A DNA stretch of 64,000 nucleotides from an uncultured Clostridia bacterium (GTDB lineage: Bacteria > Bacillota > Clostridia > Christensenellales > Borkfalkiaceae), in contig CANROE010000005.1 in the NCBI GenBank assembly GCA_947632195.1, positions 1-64,000 of the forward strand. The letters run 5' to 3'. The position numbers and the translations under genes were made by a program. Positions 9,449-17,988 of this stretch are shown here, one piece after another (the first letter of the stretch is position 1; every line of letters starts with the position of its first letter). Under the pieces are notes generated by a model. It was not told the origin of the DNA and searched no databases. It worked only from the letters and a program-made list of their open reading frames with translations.

Positions 9449-11916
9449 ACAGGCTCATGCTCAAACTCATGGTGCGCGAGCTCTTCCGGAATTGGTTCCA
9501 ATATCTCTCGATGTTTGTGATCACCGCGCTCGCCGTCACGCTGTTTTTGGGGTTCATCTCGAACACCCAAACACTCCGCGTGCGCTCCGAACGCTACCTC
9601 GATGAGTCCAACCTCGCCGATCTCATCGTGCAGGTGACGACGTTTGAAGAGGGGGACGAAGAATATCTTGCGGGGCTCGATACGGAGCGGCTCGAATACC
9701 GCGTCTATTCGGACGGGGAATTTTCCCGATTGGGCGACGCGGGCGTGCACAACATCGCCAAGATCTTCGTCGCGGACGGCGAGATCAACAAGCCCTACAT
9801 CGTCGAGGGACAGAGAGGGTTTCTCATCGACAAGACGGTTGCCAATCTCTACGGATACGGGGTGGGGGACAGCCTCACCGTGGAATTTACGGCGTTCAAG
9901 GAATTTGCGGAGCAGATAAGTGAAGAGGTCACCGCTCAGTTTGCCGCCTACGGGGAACAGTACGGCGCGTTCGTGCCCGAACTTAAAGATATAAAAGTCA
10001 CGGTGCCCTCCTCCTACACCTTTACGGTGACGGGCCTCATGCACTCGGTGGAGGGGGTGAACATCTACTCCAACTCTCCCGTCTTTCTTGCGACCGATAC
10101 GGTCGCGCAGACGATCGCGGAGGAAGTCATCTCCCAACTGCCCATGGAAAACGGGCTGTTCAAGAGCATTGTCACCGAGGAGAAGGTGCTCGCGCGGGTG
10201 AAAGAGATCCTCTCGATGTGCCGCAACCAGGCGCTCATTTCCTCCGAAAACTTCGCGGAGCAAAAGGAGGAGATCAGAGACCGTTTCGCCGACGCCGGCA
10301 ACGGCAATCTTCTCTTTGTGTACGATCGCGACACGATGGAGTCCGTCGTCATCCTCGATAACGAGGTGGAGCAGAGCAAAAATATGCTCTATATCTTCCC
10401 CGTCATCTTCTTTCTCGTCTCCATACTCGTCATCATGACGAGTATCAGCCGCCTCATTCTCCGCGAGCGGATCAATATCGGCACCTTGAAAGCGCTCGGC
10501 ATGACGAACGGGCGCATCGTGTTCCATTACGCGTTCATGAGTGCAGCCGTCACTTTCTTCGGATGCGTGCTCGGGGCGATCATAGGCCCGCTTATCGTGC
10601 CCGCCGTCATGACGGTGAAATACGGGCTCATCTTCTCGATGCCCAAGATCGTTGGCACCGTTTACAGCATGCCGTGGACATTCGGTCTGACTGCGATCGT
10701 CTGTATTCTCGCCCTCCTCATCGGCGTATGGGCGGCGCGCTCGGTCATGAAGGAGAACCCCGCCGAGTGCATGCGTCCCAAGCAGATCACCTACACGCCG
10801 AAAGTGATGAGGGGAACGGGACGGAGCAAAGAATCACGGCACCTTCTCCTCTCCTGCCGCATGGCGCTCCGCAATATCCGCATCAATTGGGGAAGGTCGC
10901 TCATGACGGTCATCGGCGTCATGGGGTGCGCGGCCCTTCTCGTCACGAGTTTCGGCATCGGCGACACCATGACGAATTCCGTGGAGAACGACTACGGCGT
11001 CCTCTGCTATTACGACGTCACAAGTCCCTATGCTGCCGCGCAGGAGGAGGAATTCTTCTCCCTTCTTGAAAAGATGAAAGGGGAGGGGACGATCGAGACC
11101 TACGAACGGGTGCGTACCTATGTCGCCACTGCGCACACAGGCACGCAGAGCAAGGATATTACCGTGTATGTGCTGCCCGAAAACTCTCAGATGTCGGCGA
11201 TCACGCGGGGCGGGAGCACGCTCTCGCGCATTACGGCGGACGTTTTGAAAATCGGGGAGGGGGAGGACCTTTCCTTTACGCTCGGCGCCTGCACCGCCGA
11301 TTATTCGGTGGAGGATGTCGTGGAAACGTCCACCTGGAACGGGTTCTTTACGACGGTCAATCATTTTTCGGAGGACTGCTACTTTCAGGAGAACGTTTGG
11401 GTCAAGACGGCCAGCCCCGACGAGGTGCGCGATCAGCTCAACGAGATCAACGGAACGGGCACCGCAAAGACGATGGGGGACCGCAGGGCGGAGATCGAAA
11501 ATCTCATCTCCTCCACCAACGCCATGAAATACACGCTCATGGTCTTTGCCATTCTGCTCTCCGTCGTGGTGCTGTACAATCTTTCGCTGCTCAACGTCAA
11601 AGAGCGCACGCGGGATATGGCAACGTTGAAAGTGCTGGGGTTCACCCATTTCCAGGTGAGTTTTGCGCTCATCGTGGAGATCATGCTGCTCACCCTCATC
11701 GGCACGGCGTGCGGCGCCTTTTTGGGGTATCCGCTGATGTATCTCGTGATGAAACTCAACGAAATGGCAACAATGGCGTTTGTGTATGCCATTACGCCGC
11801 TTTCGTATGTGCTGTCGGTGGCGGTCGCGCTCGGCACGGCGATCTTTATCAACTTTATTTTCGGACTGTCCATCTCCCGTATCAGTATGACGGAGTCGCT
11901 GAAAAGTGTGGAGTAG
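9442..11916 (+). CDS. FtsX-like ABC transporter permease, two FtsX domains
   Basis: The 824-aa membrane protein has an N-terminal TM helix (about residues 15-38) and a large extracytoplasmic domain (about 40-310). A first FtsX block of three TM segments follows (about 315-435), then a linker and another TM helix near 480. A second soluble domain and a final FtsX block at about 690-815 complete it. The typical FtsX phrase occurs twice (NIGTLKALGMTNGRIVFHYA and DMATLKVLGFTHFQVSFALI). The start is GTG inside the ATPase gene. It forms one exporter with that ATPase; the substrate is unknown. The gene ends at a repeat-filled gap with no clean terminator. Confidence 0.92.
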   Translation: MVNRLMLKLMVRELFRNWFQYLSMFVITALAVTLFLGFISNTQTLRVRSERYLDESNLADLIVQVTTFEEGDEEYLAGLDTERLEYRVYSDGEFSRLGDAGVHNIAKIFVADGEINKPYIVEGQRGFLIDKTVANLYGYGVGDSLTVEFTAFKEFAEQISEEVTAQFAAYGEQYGAFVPELKDIKVTVPSSYTFTVTGLMHSVEGVNIYSNSPVFLATDTVAQTIAEEVISQLPMENGLFKSIVTEEKVLARVKEILSMCRNQALISSENFAEQKEEIRDRFADAGNGNLLFVYDRDTMESVVILDNEVEQSKNMLYIFPVIFFLVSILVIMTSISRLILRERINIGTLKALGMTNGRIVFHYAFMSAAVTFFGCVLGAIIGPLIVPAVMTVKYGLIFSMPKIVGTVYSMPWTFGLTAIVCILALLIGVWAARSVMKENPAECMRPKQITYTPKVMRGTGRSKESRHLLLSCRMALRNIRINWGRSLMTVIGVMGCAALLVTSFGIGDTMTNSVENDYGVLCYYDVTSPYAAAQEEEFFSLLEKMKGEGTIETYERVRTYVATAHTGTQSKDITVYVLPENSQMSAITRGGSTLSRITADVLKIGEGEDLSFTLGACTADYSVEDVVETSTWNGFFTTVNHFSEDCYFQENVWVKTASPDEVRDQLNEINGTGTAKTMGDRRAEIENLISSTNAMKYTLMVFAILLSVVVLYNLSLLNVKERTRDMATLKVLGFTHFQVSFALIVEIMLLTLIGTACGAFLGYPLMYLVMKLNEMATMAFVYAITPLSYVLSVAVALGTAIFINFIFGLSISRISMTESLKSVE

Positions 11917-12381
11917 AGTATTTCGCACAATTCTTTTCTCCTTCCACCCCCTTGGCCCCCCTTGAGGGGGAGCTGTCACCAAAGGTGACTGAGGGGTTTT
12001 AGAAACCCTTTCCCCCTCGCTACGTTCGGGTACTTTCCCTTTCAGGGACAGCAAGAGGAATTAGTATCGCGCGTAAGCGCGTCATTCCGAGCCGAACTCA
12101 AATAACGAAGTCCGACATGGAAAGTCTCCGAGGGAATCTTGTTACGTCCCAAGTACGATTAAAACCAAACCCAAACGTACCAAGATGCCTTCGCGGACTT
12201 GCTAAAACGGACTGCGTGTATACATTACGGCTCAGCATGACGCATGGTACACACAGATTGCGTACCCCACGTTTCGGCTACATCGCACTGCGTGCTCGTG
12301 CCGCCCTTCGGCAACATAGAACGTGCGGGCGGGGCAGCATGACGCATGACGAAATACTACCACCAACTCAACGAGGTATCT
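11917..12381. repeat. Intergenic repeat patch
   Basis: No gene is supported in this 465-bp gap. A 105-nt copy of the dispersed module (CTTGGC... to GGGACAGCAAG) lies at 11951-12055. Degenerate stretches resembling CGCTCAGCATGACG repeats follow at about 12190-12245 and 12325-12350. Open frames here have repeat composition, not protein composition. Confidence 0.7.
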
Positions 12382-12651
12382 ATGAAAAACAAAAAGACAA
12401 CGGTCTATGAGGATCGGGAAGAAAAGCAGAGAAAGTATCTCGAAGAGCACACCGTGCTCTGTCCCCATTGCGGGGCGGAGGTCCTCGACCATATGACGGA
12501 ATGCCCGCGCTGTAAACAGCCCTTGAAACCCAAGGGCTATACTCCGCTCACCGATAAACAGATCAAAAAGATCAAGATCATCACCTTCTCCGTCGGCATG
12601 GTCATTGCGATCGCCGTGATCGTCTGCTGGTATCTCTTCTGGAAATCATAA
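12382..12651 (+). CDS. Small zinc-ribbon membrane protein, 89 aa
   Basis: A charged N-terminus (EDREEKQRKYLEEH) is followed by a four-cysteine zinc ribbon, CPHCGAEVLDHMTECPRCKQPL (about residues 25-46). A single TM helix near the C-terminus (about 65-86) ends in FWKS. The start was set at MKNKKTTVYED because GAGG lies 6-9 nt upstream. The 12-codon longer frame begins in repeat sequence. A strong terminator follows. The family is not recognised beyond the zinc ribbon; such proteins are common and uncharacterised in Clostridia. Confidence 0.85.
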   Translation: MKNKKTTVYEDREEKQRKYLEEHTVLCPHCGAEVLDHMTECPRCKQPLKPKGYTPLTDKQIKKIKIITFSVGMVIAIAVIVCWYLFWKS

Positions 12652-12659
12652 AAAAGGCG

Positions 12660-12687
12660 GCTCTACTCTGAGTAGAGCTCTTTTTTT
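12660..12687 (+). terminator. Terminator of the zinc-ribbon gene
   Basis: GCTCTACT CTG AGTAGAGC, an 8-bp stem with a 3-nt loop, followed by TCTTTTTTT. Confidence 0.92.
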
Positions 12688-12758
12688 GTCGGTAGAATTC
12701 AAAATTTTTAAGGAGAATTTAAAAAATCAAGCGGAGAGCCGCAATCACAAGCGGTAGG

Positions 12759-12787
12759 TTTCCTTTTGCCGAAAAAACGGGTATACT
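12759..12787 (+). promoter_or_regulatory. Candidate promoter of the hemolysin III gene
   Basis: A weak TTTCCT -35, a 17-nt spacer and TATACT (12782-12787), 22 nt before the ATG. Confidence 0.4.
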
Positions 12788-12809
12788 GATAGTATCAAAG
12801 GAGAACGTT

Positions 12810-13472
12810 ATGGAAATGACATCGGCAAAGAGGGGGTTCCGCTCCTTTTACACACGCGGCGAGGAGATCTTCAACGCCGTCTCGCATATCGTGGGCGGCG
12901 CGCTGGGACTTGCGATCTTCGCGCTCGGGCTCGTATTCGCCTACCCCTCGGGCGCAAACATGGCGGCGATGGCGGTATTCGGCGTCTGCGTCATCATTTT
13001 ATATACGATGAGCGCGCTCTACCACTTTCTTCCCGACGGCAGGGCGAAGGGGGTATTCCGCATCTTCGACCACTGCACCATCTTTCTGCTCATCGCGGGT
13101 ACCTATACGCCCGTCTGCGTGATCGCGCTCGGGGCCACCCCCGTAGGGATCGGCGTCCTCATGGGCGAATGGGTGTGCGCGGCGGGCGGGATCACGATGA
13201 ACGCCATCGCGATGAAGAACAAGGTGATAAAGGGGCTTTCGATGGCGCTCTATTTCGTCATGGGTTGGGCGGCGCTCGCCATTCTGCCCTTCGTGCTCGG
13301 GAAAGTCCCCGCCGTCTTTTTATGGCTCCTGCTCGCGGGCGGAGTTGCCTATACGGGCGGCATTATCTTCTTCGCTTTCGGCAAACGGGTGCGCTATTTC
13401 CACTCCGTCTGGCACCTCTTCGACCTCGCGGGGACGGCCCTCCAATTCTTAGGCATTCTCTTCCTGCTCTGA
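12810..13472 (+). CDS. Hemolysin III / PAQR family membrane protein (YqfA/TrhA-like)
   Basis: The 220-aa, seven-helix membrane protein has the family motifs EEIFNAVSHIVGGALGL (residues 15-31), SALYHF at about 70, FDHCTIFLLIAGTYTPVC at about 85-102 and HSVWHLFDLAGTALQF near the C-terminus. The conserved Ser, His, Asp and His residues are likely metal ligands, as in PAQR receptors. Despite the name, most members are not proven haemolysins; roles in membrane lipid or energetic homeostasis have been proposed. AAGGAG precedes the ATG. The next promoter starts 11 nt past the stop, so the gene appears monocistronic. Confidence 0.93.
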   Translation: MEMTSAKRGFRSFYTRGEEIFNAVSHIVGGALGLAIFALGLVFAYPSGANMAAMAVFGVCVIILYTMSALYHFLPDGRAKGVFRIFDHCTIFLLIAGTYTPVCVIALGATPVGIGVLMGEWVCAAGGITMNAIAMKNKVIKGLSMALYFVMGWAALAILPFVLGKVPAVFLWLLLAGGVAYTGGIIFFAFGKRVRYFHSVWHLFDLAGTALQFLGILFLL

Positions 13473-13482
13473 AATTTCGCTC

Positions 13483-13511
13483 TTGACAGCGCGGGAAAAT
13501 GCGTTTATAAT
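13483..13511 (+). promoter_or_regulatory. Consensus promoter of the flavoprotein-hydrogenase operon
   Basis: TTGACA (13483-13488), 17 nt, TATAAT (13506-13511): a perfect sigma-A consensus. Confidence 0.88.
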
Positions 13512-13531
13512 AGAGCTCGGAGGTGGAAAGA

Positions 13532-14152
13532 ATGAAAGTATTGATGATAAACGGCAGCCCCAACGAAAAGGGCTGCACCTACACGGCGCTCAGCGAGATC
13601 GCAAATACCCTCAAAGAGGAGGGCGTGGAGAGCGAGATCGTCTGGCTCGGCAAGCAGCCCGTTGCGGGGTGCATCGCCTGCGGGCATTGCAGAGAGCAGG
13701 GCGGGTGCGTTTTCAAAGATAAAGTCAACGAGGTACTCGCCCGTCTCGACGAGATCGATGCCCTCATTGTCGGCTCCCCCGTCTATTACGCGGGTCCGAG
13801 CGGACAGATCACGGCGTTTTTGGACCGTCTCTTCTATGTAGGCGGCAGACGGATGGCGGGAAAGCCAGGCGCGGCGGTCGTCAGCTGCAGAAGAGGGGGC
13901 GCGAGCGCGGCGTTCGACCGTCTCAACAAATATTTCATGATGAACAGAATGCCCGTCGTCTCCTCCCAATATTGGAACCAGGTGCACGGCAACACTCCCG
14001 AAGAGGTAAAGGAGGACGGCGAGGGCTTGCAGACGATGCGCACGCTTGCCCGCGAGACGGCGTGGCTCCTCAAAAACATCGAGGCGGGGAAGAACGCAGG
14101 GGTAAAGCGGCCCGTTGACGAGCCGCGTATCCGCACGAACTTTATCAGATAA
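13532..14152 (+). CDS. Iron-sulfur flavoprotein / NAD(P)H-dependent FMN reductase family
   Basis: The 206-aa flavodoxin-fold protein has the FMN phosphate loop in INGSPNEKGCTYTA (residues 6-19). A compact cluster motif CIACGHCREQGGC gives Cys47, 50, 53 and 59 (CX2CX2CX5C), the pattern of Methanosarcina-type Isf proteins that carry FMN and a 4Fe-4S cluster. VGSPVYYAGPSGQITAFLDRL is the second flavin loop. The start was set at the ATG after GGAGGT (13519-13524), giving MKVLMINGSP. It likely shuttles electrons from ferredoxin. It leads an operon that includes an [FeFe] hydrogenase, so coupling to hydrogen metabolism is plausible inference. Confidence 0.9.
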   Translation: MKVLMINGSPNEKGCTYTALSEIANTLKEEGVESEIVWLGKQPVAGCIACGHCREQGGCVFKDKVNEVLARLDEIDALIVGSPVYYAGPSGQITAFLDRLFYVGGRRMAGKPGAAVVSCRRGGASAAFDRLNKYFMMNRMPVVSSQYWNQVHGNTPEEVKEDGEGLQTMRTLARETAWLLKNIEAGKNAGVKRPVDEPRIRTNFIR

Positions 14153-14164
14153 ATCGGAGCGCAC

Positions 14165-14896
14165 ATGGAGATCATCGCAAAGCGAAAGGACAAGGTCATC
14201 TGCCGCGACGGGGACAAGCTCATCAAGATGTTCGACGAGAATTACTCGAAGTCGGACATTCTCAACGAGGCGATCAACCAGGCGCGCGTTGCCGAAACGG
14301 GGCTCAGAATTCCCCGTTTCCGCGAAGTGACGGTCATCGACGGCAAGTCGGCGATCGTCATGGACTACATAGAGGGGGAGACGTTCGCCGCACTCATGGA
14401 GCGGTATCCCGAAAAGAGAGCGGAATTTTTGCGCATGTTCGTCTCCATCCAGCGGGACGTGCACTCCCGCAAGCATTTGCTGCTCACAAAGTACATCGAC
14501 AAACTCAAAATGAAGATATTGAGCTCGGAGCTGAGCGCCTCCACCCGCTATGATCTGTCCATACGTTTAGACGGCATGCGGCGGCACACCCACATTTTAC
14601 ACGGCGACTTTCTTCCGAGCAACATTATTCTCGCCTCGGACGGGCCCTATATCCTCGACTGGTCGCATGCGAGCCAGGGAAATTCCACGGCGGACGCGGT
14701 GAAGAGCTATCTTCTGTTCCGTCTTTCGGGTGCGGACGGGTTCGCGGAGGACTATCTCGACGAATTCAACTTACAGGCGGGCGGGAGCCGCGAATATGCC
14801 ATGGAGTGGGTGCCCCTCATTGCGGCGGCGCAGCTCGCGCGGGCGACTGACCCCGTGAAAAAAGCCAAACTTCTGCAATGGACGATCGAGGAGTGA
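14165..14896 (+). CDS. Aminoglycoside phosphotransferase / choline kinase-like protein
   Basis: The 243-aa kinase-fold protein has the catalytic Brenner motif HILHGDFLPSNIIL (about residues 142-155) and a metal-binding Asp in YILDWSHAS (the family's D[FW] position). An N-lobe includes IVMDYIEGETF. It is shorter than typical APH enzymes (about 260-300 aa), with a slim N-lobe and no clear Gly-rich loop. GGAG lies 6 nt before the ATG. The gene starts 12 nt after the flavoprotein gene and ends 2 nt before the hydrogenase start. The substrate is unknown; drug resistance is not implied. Confidence 0.82.
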   Translation: MEIIAKRKDKVICRDGDKLIKMFDENYSKSDILNEAINQARVAETGLRIPRFREVTVIDGKSAIVMDYIEGETFAALMERYPEKRAEFLRMFVSIQRDVHSRKHLLLTKYIDKLKMKILSSELSASTRYDLSIRLDGMRRHTHILHGDFLPSNIILASDGPYILDWSHASQGNSTADAVKSYLLFRLSGADGFAEDYLDEFNLQAGGSREYAMEWVPLIAAAQLARATDPVKKAKLLQWTIEE

Positions 14897-14898
14897 GT

Positions 14899-16323
14899 AT
14901 GCACAAGTTCGACACCAAAGTACAACTGCTCAAATATAAGGTGCTGAGGGAAGTGGCGCGGCTCTCGTGGACGGACAACCTTCTCGAAAACGTCACTGAG
15001 ATCCCCAAGATCATCGCGCCCGAAAAGGTGCCCACCATGCGCTGCTGTATCTATAAAGAGCGCGCCATTTTGAGCGAGCGCGTGCGGCTCGCCATCGGCG
15101 GGAACAGACATAACCGCAAGGTGATACAGGTCATCGACATCGCCTGCGAGGACTGTCCCACGGGCGGCTACGAAGTGACGAGCGCCTGCCGTGGCTGTCT
15201 TGCCCACCGCTGCGAGGAGGCGTGCAGGCGGGACGCGATCTCCTTCGACCACAAACAGAAGGCGTTCATCGACAAGACGAAGTGCGTGGAGTGCGGCGCA
15301 TGCGCCAAGGCGTGCCCCTATTCGGCCATACATAACTACAAACGCCCCTGCGAGCAGAGCTGCAAGGTCAAGGCGATCTCGGTGGGGAGCGAAAAAGAGG
15401 CGGTCATCGACTATGAAAAGTGTATCGCCTGCGGGGCGTGCGTGTACGCCTGTCCCTTCGGCGCCATCACCGACCGCTCCTACATTTTAGACGTCATCGA
15501 CCTCATTCTCAAAAGCGAAAACAATACCCGTTATAAGGTTTACGCCCTTGTCGCGCCCTCCATCGCGGGGCAGTTTGCCTATGCAAAGCTCGGGCAGGTG
15601 ATCACGGCGGTCAAGGAGCTCGGCTTTTACGGGGTCGCGGAGGTCGCCCTCGGCGCGGACGCGGTCGCTAAAAAAGAGGCGGAGGAGCTTGAAGAAAAGG
15701 GTTTCCTCACTTCCTCCTGCTGCCCTGCGTTCGTCTCCTATATCGAAAAGAATTTCCCGAACCTCAAAGAGCGCATTTCCCACAATCTCTCCCCCGCAGG
15801 GACGATTGCCCGCATGCTCAAAGAGCGGGACGGGACGTGCAAGACGGTGTTCATCGGCCCCTGTACTGCCAAAAAAGTCGAATTCCAGCGGGAGGAGTAT
15901 CGCGGCCTTTTGGACAGCGTCATCACCTTCGAGGAATTGCAGGCGCTCATCGACAGCCGCGACATTCCCGTTGCCGATCTCCCCGAAACGCCGCTTGCCG
16001 ACGCGTCGCCCTTCGGCAGGGGATTCGCGTGCGCGGGCGGAGTTGCGGAGGCAGTCGCGCAGGCATTGAGAGAGAGGGGGAGCGATTTTCCGTTCGATCC
16101 CGTCTCTTGCAGCGGCATTGACGAGTGCCGCGCCGCGCTCACCAAGGCGAACAGGGGAATGTTGCAAAATAACTTCATCGAGGGAATGGTGTGTGCGGGC
16201 GGCTGCGTTGGGGGCGCGGGGTGCCTTACCCACGGCGAAACGGGAAAAAGCGAAACGGAGCGCTATGCAAGCGAGGCGGCATACGCCGAGATCGCTCTCG
16301 CGCTCGGAGAGTTTGAAAAATGA
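14899..16323 (+). CDS. [FeFe] hydrogenase, group B-like, monomeric
   Basis: The 474-aa protein has extra N-terminal cysteines (C83, C86, C97, C100, C105, C109). Two ferredoxin-type 4Fe-4S motifs follow, CVECGACAKACP (129-140) and CIACGACVYACP (175-186). The H-cluster domain has all three signatures: L1 TSSCCPA (271-277), L2 GPCTAKK (320-326) and L3 EGMVCAGGCVGG (428-439). The Met that precedes the L2 Pro-Cys in group A enzymes is Gly here, as in group B-type relatives. GAGGAG lies before the ATG. The maturases HydE, HydF and HydG are not in this window. The substrate is hydrogen/protons; the direction cannot be judged. Confidence 0.93.
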   Translation: MHKFDTKVQLLKYKVLREVARLSWTDNLLENVTEIPKIIAPEKVPTMRCCIYKERAILSERVRLAIGGNRHNRKVIQVIDIACEDCPTGGYEVTSACRGCLAHRCEEACRRDAISFDHKQKAFIDKTKCVECGACAKACPYSAIHNYKRPCEQSCKVKAISVGSEKEAVIDYEKCIACGACVYACPFGAITDRSYILDVIDLILKSENNTRYKVYALVAPSIAGQFAYAKLGQVITAVKELGFYGVAEVALGADAVAKKEAEELEEKGFLTSSCCPAFVSYIEKNFPNLKERISHNLSPAGTIARMLKERDGTCKTVFIGPCTAKKVEFQREEYRGLLDSVITFEELQALIDSRDIPVADLPETPLADASPFGRGFACAGGVAEAVAQALRERGSDFPFDPVSCSGIDECRAALTKANRGMLQNNFIEGMVCAGGCVGGAGCLTHGETGKSETERYASEAAYAEIALALGEFEK

Positions 16324-16982
16324 TCCTCGTTATCGCGGACATCGGCGGAATATCGCCCGTGCTCGTGCAGAGCGCGCTGGGCATGCTCCCTTCCGCGCGG
16401 CGGGAAGAGATCTGCCGTTTGCAAGGGGAGACGGCGCGGGCACAAAAGGTCGTCGGCGAGACGCTCGTGCGGCTCTTCGCCCTTAAAAAATTCGGCCTGT
16501 CCCAACCCGTTTTTCTGCGCGGGGAAAAAGGGAAACCGTACTTAAAGGAAGTCCCCGATTTTTGTTTTAACCTCTCCCATTCGGGGGAGACGGTCGTATT
16601 CGCGGCGGCGGAATTGCCCGTCGGCGTGGACGTGGAACAAGTTGTTCCGCGCGCGTTCTCCGCAGTTGCGGCGCGCTGTTTTTCGGAAGAAGAGCAAAAA
16701 AAAATCGCCGCGTCGGCGGCGCCGCTTTTGGAATTTTACCGCGTCTGGACGGCGCGGGAAAGCATTGTCAAACGTCGCGGCGAAGGGGCGGCGGCGATGC
16801 GCGGGTTAAACCTTTCGGACGATCGGGTGCGCTCTTATGCGCTCGCGGGGGGGAAACTTTTCCCCTTCGGTGAATGCACCGCGCCGCAGTATCTGCTCTC
16901 CGTCTGCACGTCGGAGGGGGAAAACAGCGACATGTCCGTGCATTTTTGCTCCGCAGAAGAGGTGCTGTGCGGGTTAAAATAA
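16320..16982 (+). CDS. 4'-phosphopantetheinyl transferase (Sfp-type)
   Basis: The 220-aa protein fits the Sfp superfamily, which moves phosphopantetheine from CoA to a carrier protein serine. Motifs are FNLSHSGETVVFA (about residues 82-94), GVDVEQV (Mg-binding D and E) and FYRVWTARESIVKRRGEG. In the last, Arg-Glu replaces the usual Lys-Glu and the next Lys is kept. Its start overlaps the hydrogenase stop (ATGA), so it is translated with it. No acyl carrier or NRPS/PKS gene is near. The target may be the fatty-acid ACP. Its place in a hydrogenase operon is odd. Confidence 0.88.
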   Translation: MILVIADIGGISPVLVQSALGMLPSARREEICRLQGETARAQKVVGETLVRLFALKKFGLSQPVFLRGEKGKPYLKEVPDFCFNLSHSGETVVFAAAELPVGVDVEQVVPRAFSAVAARCFSEEEQKKIAASAAPLLEFYRVWTARESIVKRRGEGAAAMRGLNLSDDRVRSYALAGGKLFPFGECTAPQYLLSVCTSEGENSDMSVHFCSAEEVLCGLK

Positions 16983-17200
16983 GGTGAACGACCCCCTCCT
17001 CGGGAGGGGAAATCAAGGGGGTAGGGTACTTGGCGCCCCTTATAGGGGAGCTGTCGCGCTTGCTCGACTGAGGGGTTTTCGAGAACCCTTTCCCCCGCTG
17101 CGCGGGTACTTTCCCTAAAAGGGACAGCAAGGGGTTGGGCGAAATGCCGTTCCAAAATGTCATGTCGAGCGTAGTCGAGACATCTCTACCTTATTCCCGC
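16983..17200. repeat. Intergenic repeat patch between convergent genes
   Basis: A 103-nt copy of the dispersed module lies at 17029-17131. A 28-nt module GTCATGTCGAGCGTAGTCGA... lies at 17159-17186 and is identical to 17963-17990. A hairpin CCCCTCC/GGAGGGG is at 16993-17009. No gene is supported here. Confidence 0.8.
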
Positions 17201-17845
17201 TCACCAAATAAATTTTGCGTCGGAGCTCTCGCCGTTGTCGATGACAATGTCCTGCGCCGTCATCGATTTGTTTATCACCGCAACAAAATACGTCCATTCG
17301 GCGATCTCTTCGGGGGTCGCCCATTTTTTTAAGGGGGTGAGCGCCATGATCTGCGCCCACATCATTTCATCTTCCATCACATGGCGGTTGAGCGCCGTCG
17401 TCACGCCGCCGGGAGAGAGACTGTTCGCGGTCGCTCCCCACGGCGCAACGCGCAGGGCGACGTTTTTCATATAGGCGACAAGCCCGCCCTTGCTCGCCGT
17501 ATATTCGGGAAATTCCGCCCCCGTCGAGGCGCTCGCCGAGGCGATGAACACAACGCTCTTGATGTTCGGCTGCACGCCGTACTTCTCGGTGACGCGGATC
17601 GCCCCCTTCAAATTGACGTCGATGTCTTGCCCGCTGTCCTGCACGCCCGCGTTGTTGACGAGGATCTCCACATTTTCAACGTCGGGGAGCTTTCCCGTCA
17701 CGTCCGAAAGAAAGTGCGTGTAATTTTTCTCGGCGAAAGGGGAGGGAAGGAGGTCGAGCCCCACGACTTCATGTCCCGTTTTGAGAAATTTTTCGGCGAT
17801 CGCCTTTCCGATTCCCCGACCCGTGCCCGTGATGAGAACTTTCAT
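17201..17845 (-). CDS. Short-chain dehydrogenase/reductase (SDR)
   Basis: The 214-aa classical SDR has the NAD(P)-binding loop GTGRGIGKA (residues 7-15), Asp after VVGL at the end of beta-2 (suggesting NAD preference), and NNAG at about 74-77. The catalytic region has Ser in FIASASA and the Tyr/Lys pair in YTASKGG. SPGGV follows the catalytic site. It is a little short for the family (about 250 aa). The start follows GGAGGA on the minus strand. The substrate is unknown; many relatives reduce 3-oxoacyl or sugar substrates. Both ends are flanked by dispersed repeats. Confidence 0.93.
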   Translation of the reverse strand: MKVLITGTGRGIGKAIAEKFLKTGHEVVGLDLLPSPFAEKNYTHFLSDVTGKLPDVENVEILVNNAGVQDSGQDIDVNLKGAIRVTEKYGVQPNIKSVVFIASASASTGAEFPEYTASKGGLVAYMKNVALRVAPWGATANSLSPGGVTTALNRHVMEDEMMWAQIMALTPLKKWATPEEIAEWTYFVAVINKSMTAQDIVIDNGESSDAKFIW

Positions 17846-17988
17846 GCGATTCCTCCTTGTTTTGTCGTTAAAATAGTATGAGATTTCTCCACGCGGTCGC
17901 TCCGCTTCCTTGGTCGAAATGACAATGGAAAGAACGGGGATAACGACCCCCATTCTTAAATCGTCATGTCGAGCGTAGTCGAGACATC
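17846..17988. repeat. Repeat modules between SDR and transporter
   Basis: A 47-nt module lies at 17880-17926 (copy at 3619-3665). A 28-nt module lies at 17963-17990 (copy at 17159-17186); its end overlaps the stop codon of the transporter gene. Confidence 0.8.

Noticed and set aside
11917-12381. Protein frames in the gap after the FtsX permease
   Set aside because: They are Arg/Thr-rich reads of dispersed repeats, without ribosome sites.
14165-14896. Aminoglycoside resistance gene
   Set aside because: Only the general kinase-fold motifs match. The N-lobe is short and the context is a hydrogenase operon, so a resistance call is not supported.
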